Source: a virus
Virus record (IMG/VR): IMGVR_UViG_3300032291_001654
Span: 1 to 20,015 of that record
Strand: one strand, 5' to 3'
Length of the DNA stretch: 20,015 nucleotides
This document shows, piece by piece, positions 18,498 to 20,015 of this stretch. A program made the translations under genes and the position numbers. A model generated the notes under the pieces. That model made no database searches, was not told the DNA's origin, and was given only the letters and a program-made list of their open reading frames with translations. Each line of letters opens with the position of its first letter. Within the stretch, counting starts at the first letter, position 1.

Positions 18498-19736
18498 TTA
18501 TCCAACTACTACAACACGGTATGCGTCAGCAGCCACGTTTGTAGTTGCAACCCAAGTTAGTGTTACGGCTGCGGTATTAGTTCTAGCAACGTCAACTTCA
18601 ACCTGCTCATAGGTGCTGAGTTCGAATACCTGAACGGTTACATCTCTACTAGCCATGCCGTGAGTGACAACCCAAGTAACTACGTTGCTGGTTGGCTCTA
18701 GGAGAGTGTTGTTTTCAGCATACTTAGTTGTGAAACCGAGGCTGGTCTTTGCACCTGCTGCAGTGTTGGCGTTAGTACCACCGTTAGCAACTGGAAGAAT
18801 TCCGCTAAACGAAATCTGGTTGCTGTTGATGGCAATGTTGGTTCCAGCGGTGTACTCGTTAGCAGCCGAGAACTGAGTCCAAGTGCCAGACATACCTGAA
18901 GTAGTGGCAATCCAACCAGTAGCAGCATAGGTTCCATTAGTTACTAGAACATAGTCGCCTTTATCGATTGGGTTAGCGTCCACTGCTCGTTGAAAGTTGT
19001 TTGTAGAGGGCCATGCTGCAGTAAATACATAAATGCCGTTCTCACTTGGTGAACTTTGGTTTTTTAGGAGAACACGGTCTCCATCAGCCAGAGTTACTCC
19101 ATCAACTGCAGTTGCTGAACTTAGGTTGACTTCGGCAGTAGAAGCGACTCTTACAGAACCCTTAACATTTAGACCCTGAACAAGTCCGTCAACGTAAGAG
19201 GTGGTTGCAATTGTGCTGGTGTTCACCGAGATTGCGCCAGTAGTGTCGTTGTAGGTAAGACCAGTTCCAACCGAGTTACCGATAGCGTCTTGAGCACGCT
19301 CGTCGGTAAAGTATTTGTTAGTTGAGCCTTCGCTTAGGTTGTCAGTAGTCGAGTCAGCAACGCCGTTCTCAGCCGCAAAGGTGAACTTGTTGGTCGAGTC
19401 ATCATAAGTAATAGTGATGTTTGAGTGCGTTCCAGCGGCGATTGCGTTTGCTACTGCGTCTTGAGCACGCTCGTCGGTGAAGTATAGGTTGGTACCCTCT
19501 TCAATGTCTGAGGTAGTTAGGGCGTTAATAGCATTGGTAATCTGAGTAGTAACATCACCACCAGCAGCGAGGGATACCCAAGCGGTGCCGTTCCAAAGAG
19601 TAATTTGGTTGGTGTCGGTGTCGTAATAGATTTGACCTGTTACTGGGCTTGATGGTGCGTTTTGTAGATTCTGGATTCTTGCATTGAGCAACTCATTCTT
19701 ATTCAGATTGAGTCCAGTTAGAAATGAACGAGACAT
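18498..19736 (-). CDS. Tail fibre protein, modular (412 aa)
   Basis: A virion fibre with AAGGA about 10 nt before the ATG. The head (1-57: MSRSFLTGLNLNKNEL, then GQIYYDTDTNQITLWNGTAWV) is a common tail-fibre entry module related to the head of the collagen-like fibre downstream. Two NLYFTDERAQDAV-type repeats follow (about 84-165). Then comes a SYVDGLVQGLNVKGSVRVAS...DGDRVLLKNQ...NGIYV domain (about 178-300) shared with the 609-residue fibre, an ILPVANGGTNANTAAGAKTSLG linker, and a C-terminal VTHGMASRDVTVQVFE beta domain (about 345-412) typical of fibre tips. A structural role in host adsorption is well supported; which fibre is the receptor binder is not clear. Confidence 0.85.
   Translation of the reverse strand: MSRSFLTGLNLNKNELLNARIQNLQNAPSSPVTGQIYYDTDTNQITLWNGTAWVSLAAGGDVTTQITNAINALTTSDIEEGTNLYFTDERAQDAVANAIAAGTHSNITITYDDSTNKFTFAAENGVADSTTDNLSEGSTNKYFTDERAQDAIGNSVGTGLTYNDTTGAISVNTSTIATTSYVDGLVQGLNVKGSVRVASTAEVNLSSATAVDGVTLADGDRVLLKNQSSPSENGIYVFTAAWPSTNNFQRAVDANPIDKGDYVLVTNGTYAATGWIATTSGMSGTWTQFSAANEYTAGTNIAINSNQISFSGILPVANGGTNANTAAGAKTSLGFTTKYAENNTLLEPTSNVVTWVVTHGMASRDVTVQVFELSTYEQVEVDVARTNTAAVTLTWVATTNVAADAYRVVVVG
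19285..19484 (-). repeat. Two 29-bp direct repeats in fibre gene
   Basis: 19285-19313 and 19456-19484 match except at one base. They encode the YFTDERAQDA core of two shaft repeats and are more alike than their flanks, so they could recombine. Confidence 0.75.
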
Positions 19737-19748
19737 TTTTTATTTTCC

Positions 19749-20015
19749 TTATGAGAGATGAGCAGTTCCAGAAATAGTGGCTGAAAATACTACGGTTAAT
19801 GAGTTTGCGTTGATGTGTGTCACTGAGCCTTCGACCATGGTTCCTGCGCTGTCATATACGTTTACGCTTGGTCGAAAGTTTAAGTTGTGGGTAATTGTCC
19901 AAGTAGACGATGCCGCTGGCTGGCTGTGAGTGTATGAGACCAATGCTGCAACTGCAGCCGTTCCGATACCTCCTACGCCTGTTGCGCCTGTAGCACCTGT
20001 CGGTCCTTGCACCCC
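19749..20015 (-). CDS. Collagen-like tail fibre, C-terminal part (cut by window edge)
   Basis: The frame is open to the window end. The visible part begins [16 protein letters not shown], the end of a collagen Gly-X-Y block, so the true start lies outside; the GTG at 20012 is internal. A 70-residue C-terminal domain follows: VSYTHSQPAASSTWTITHNL, then RPSVNVYDSAGTMVEGSV and a beta-rich close ending AHLS. This tip domain (W-x-I-x-H-N-L and a V-x-V-x-D strand) is frequent in phage fibres and resembles the THGMASRDVTVQVFE end of the next gene. It lies 12 nt upstream of that gene and is probably co-transcribed. It is a second collagen-like fibre in the same cluster. Confidence 0.82.
   Translation of the reverse strand, partial: GVQGPTGATGATGVGGIGTAAVAALVSYTHSQPAASSTWTITHNLNFRPSVNVYDSAGTMVEGSVTHINANSLTVVFSATISGTAHLS

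Overview
The window is part of a tailed-phage (Caudoviricetes-type) genome or a closely related prophage. It has tightly packed genes with 1-14 nt overlaps, strong AAGGA-type ribosome binding sites, a prim-pol/SF3 helicase, a small holin-like protein and a long run of modular, collagen-like tail-fibre genes. Base composition is moderate (roughly 43% GC by eye). The metallophosphoesterase (SDxQ first motif) beside a small HTH protein, and the holin-like protein with a 'NGGSSLADRV' motif, recall actinobacteriophages. An aquatic actinobacterial host is therefore plausible, but this is inference only.

Layout. (1) 1-2569, minus strand: holin-like membrane protein, HTH protein, metallophosphoesterase and a glycosyltransferase-like gene cut by the window edge. 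(2) 2570-2762, divergent intergenic region with a candidate 13-residue leader ORF that overlaps the next start. (3) 2763-6244, plus strand: a large primase/helicase, a 104-bp spacer with a strong hairpin, and a DxD glycosyltransferase. (4) 6207-7972, minus strand: an ABC-ATPase/GNAT fusion and a compact serine recombinase, convergent and overlapping with the glycosyltransferase. (5) 8036-8209, plus strand: a small zinc-knuckle-like ORF. (6) 8206-13083, minus strand: six genes holding four 2-oxoglutarate/Fe(II) dioxygenase domains, one fused to a sulfotransferase domain, and two related IPAGTP-motif proteins, one resembling DUF6065. (7) 13138-20015, minus strand: an FnIII protein with a Phe/Pro tail and four modular or collagen-like tail-fibre genes, the last truncated by the window edge.

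How they may work together. Regions 6 and 7 form one co-directional array with almost no spacers, so fibre genes and oxygenase/sulfotransferase genes are probably expressed together late in infection. The striking idea is that the phage carries its own modification kit for its fibres: dioxygenases could hydroxylate collagen-like Gly-X-Thr or Pro-rich segments, and sulfotransferase and glycosyltransferases could decorate the product. The alternative is modification of host-surface or small-molecule substrates. The sequence shows the domains and the linkage; the substrate is inference. No tRNA, rRNA, CRISPR array or insertion sequence was recognised.
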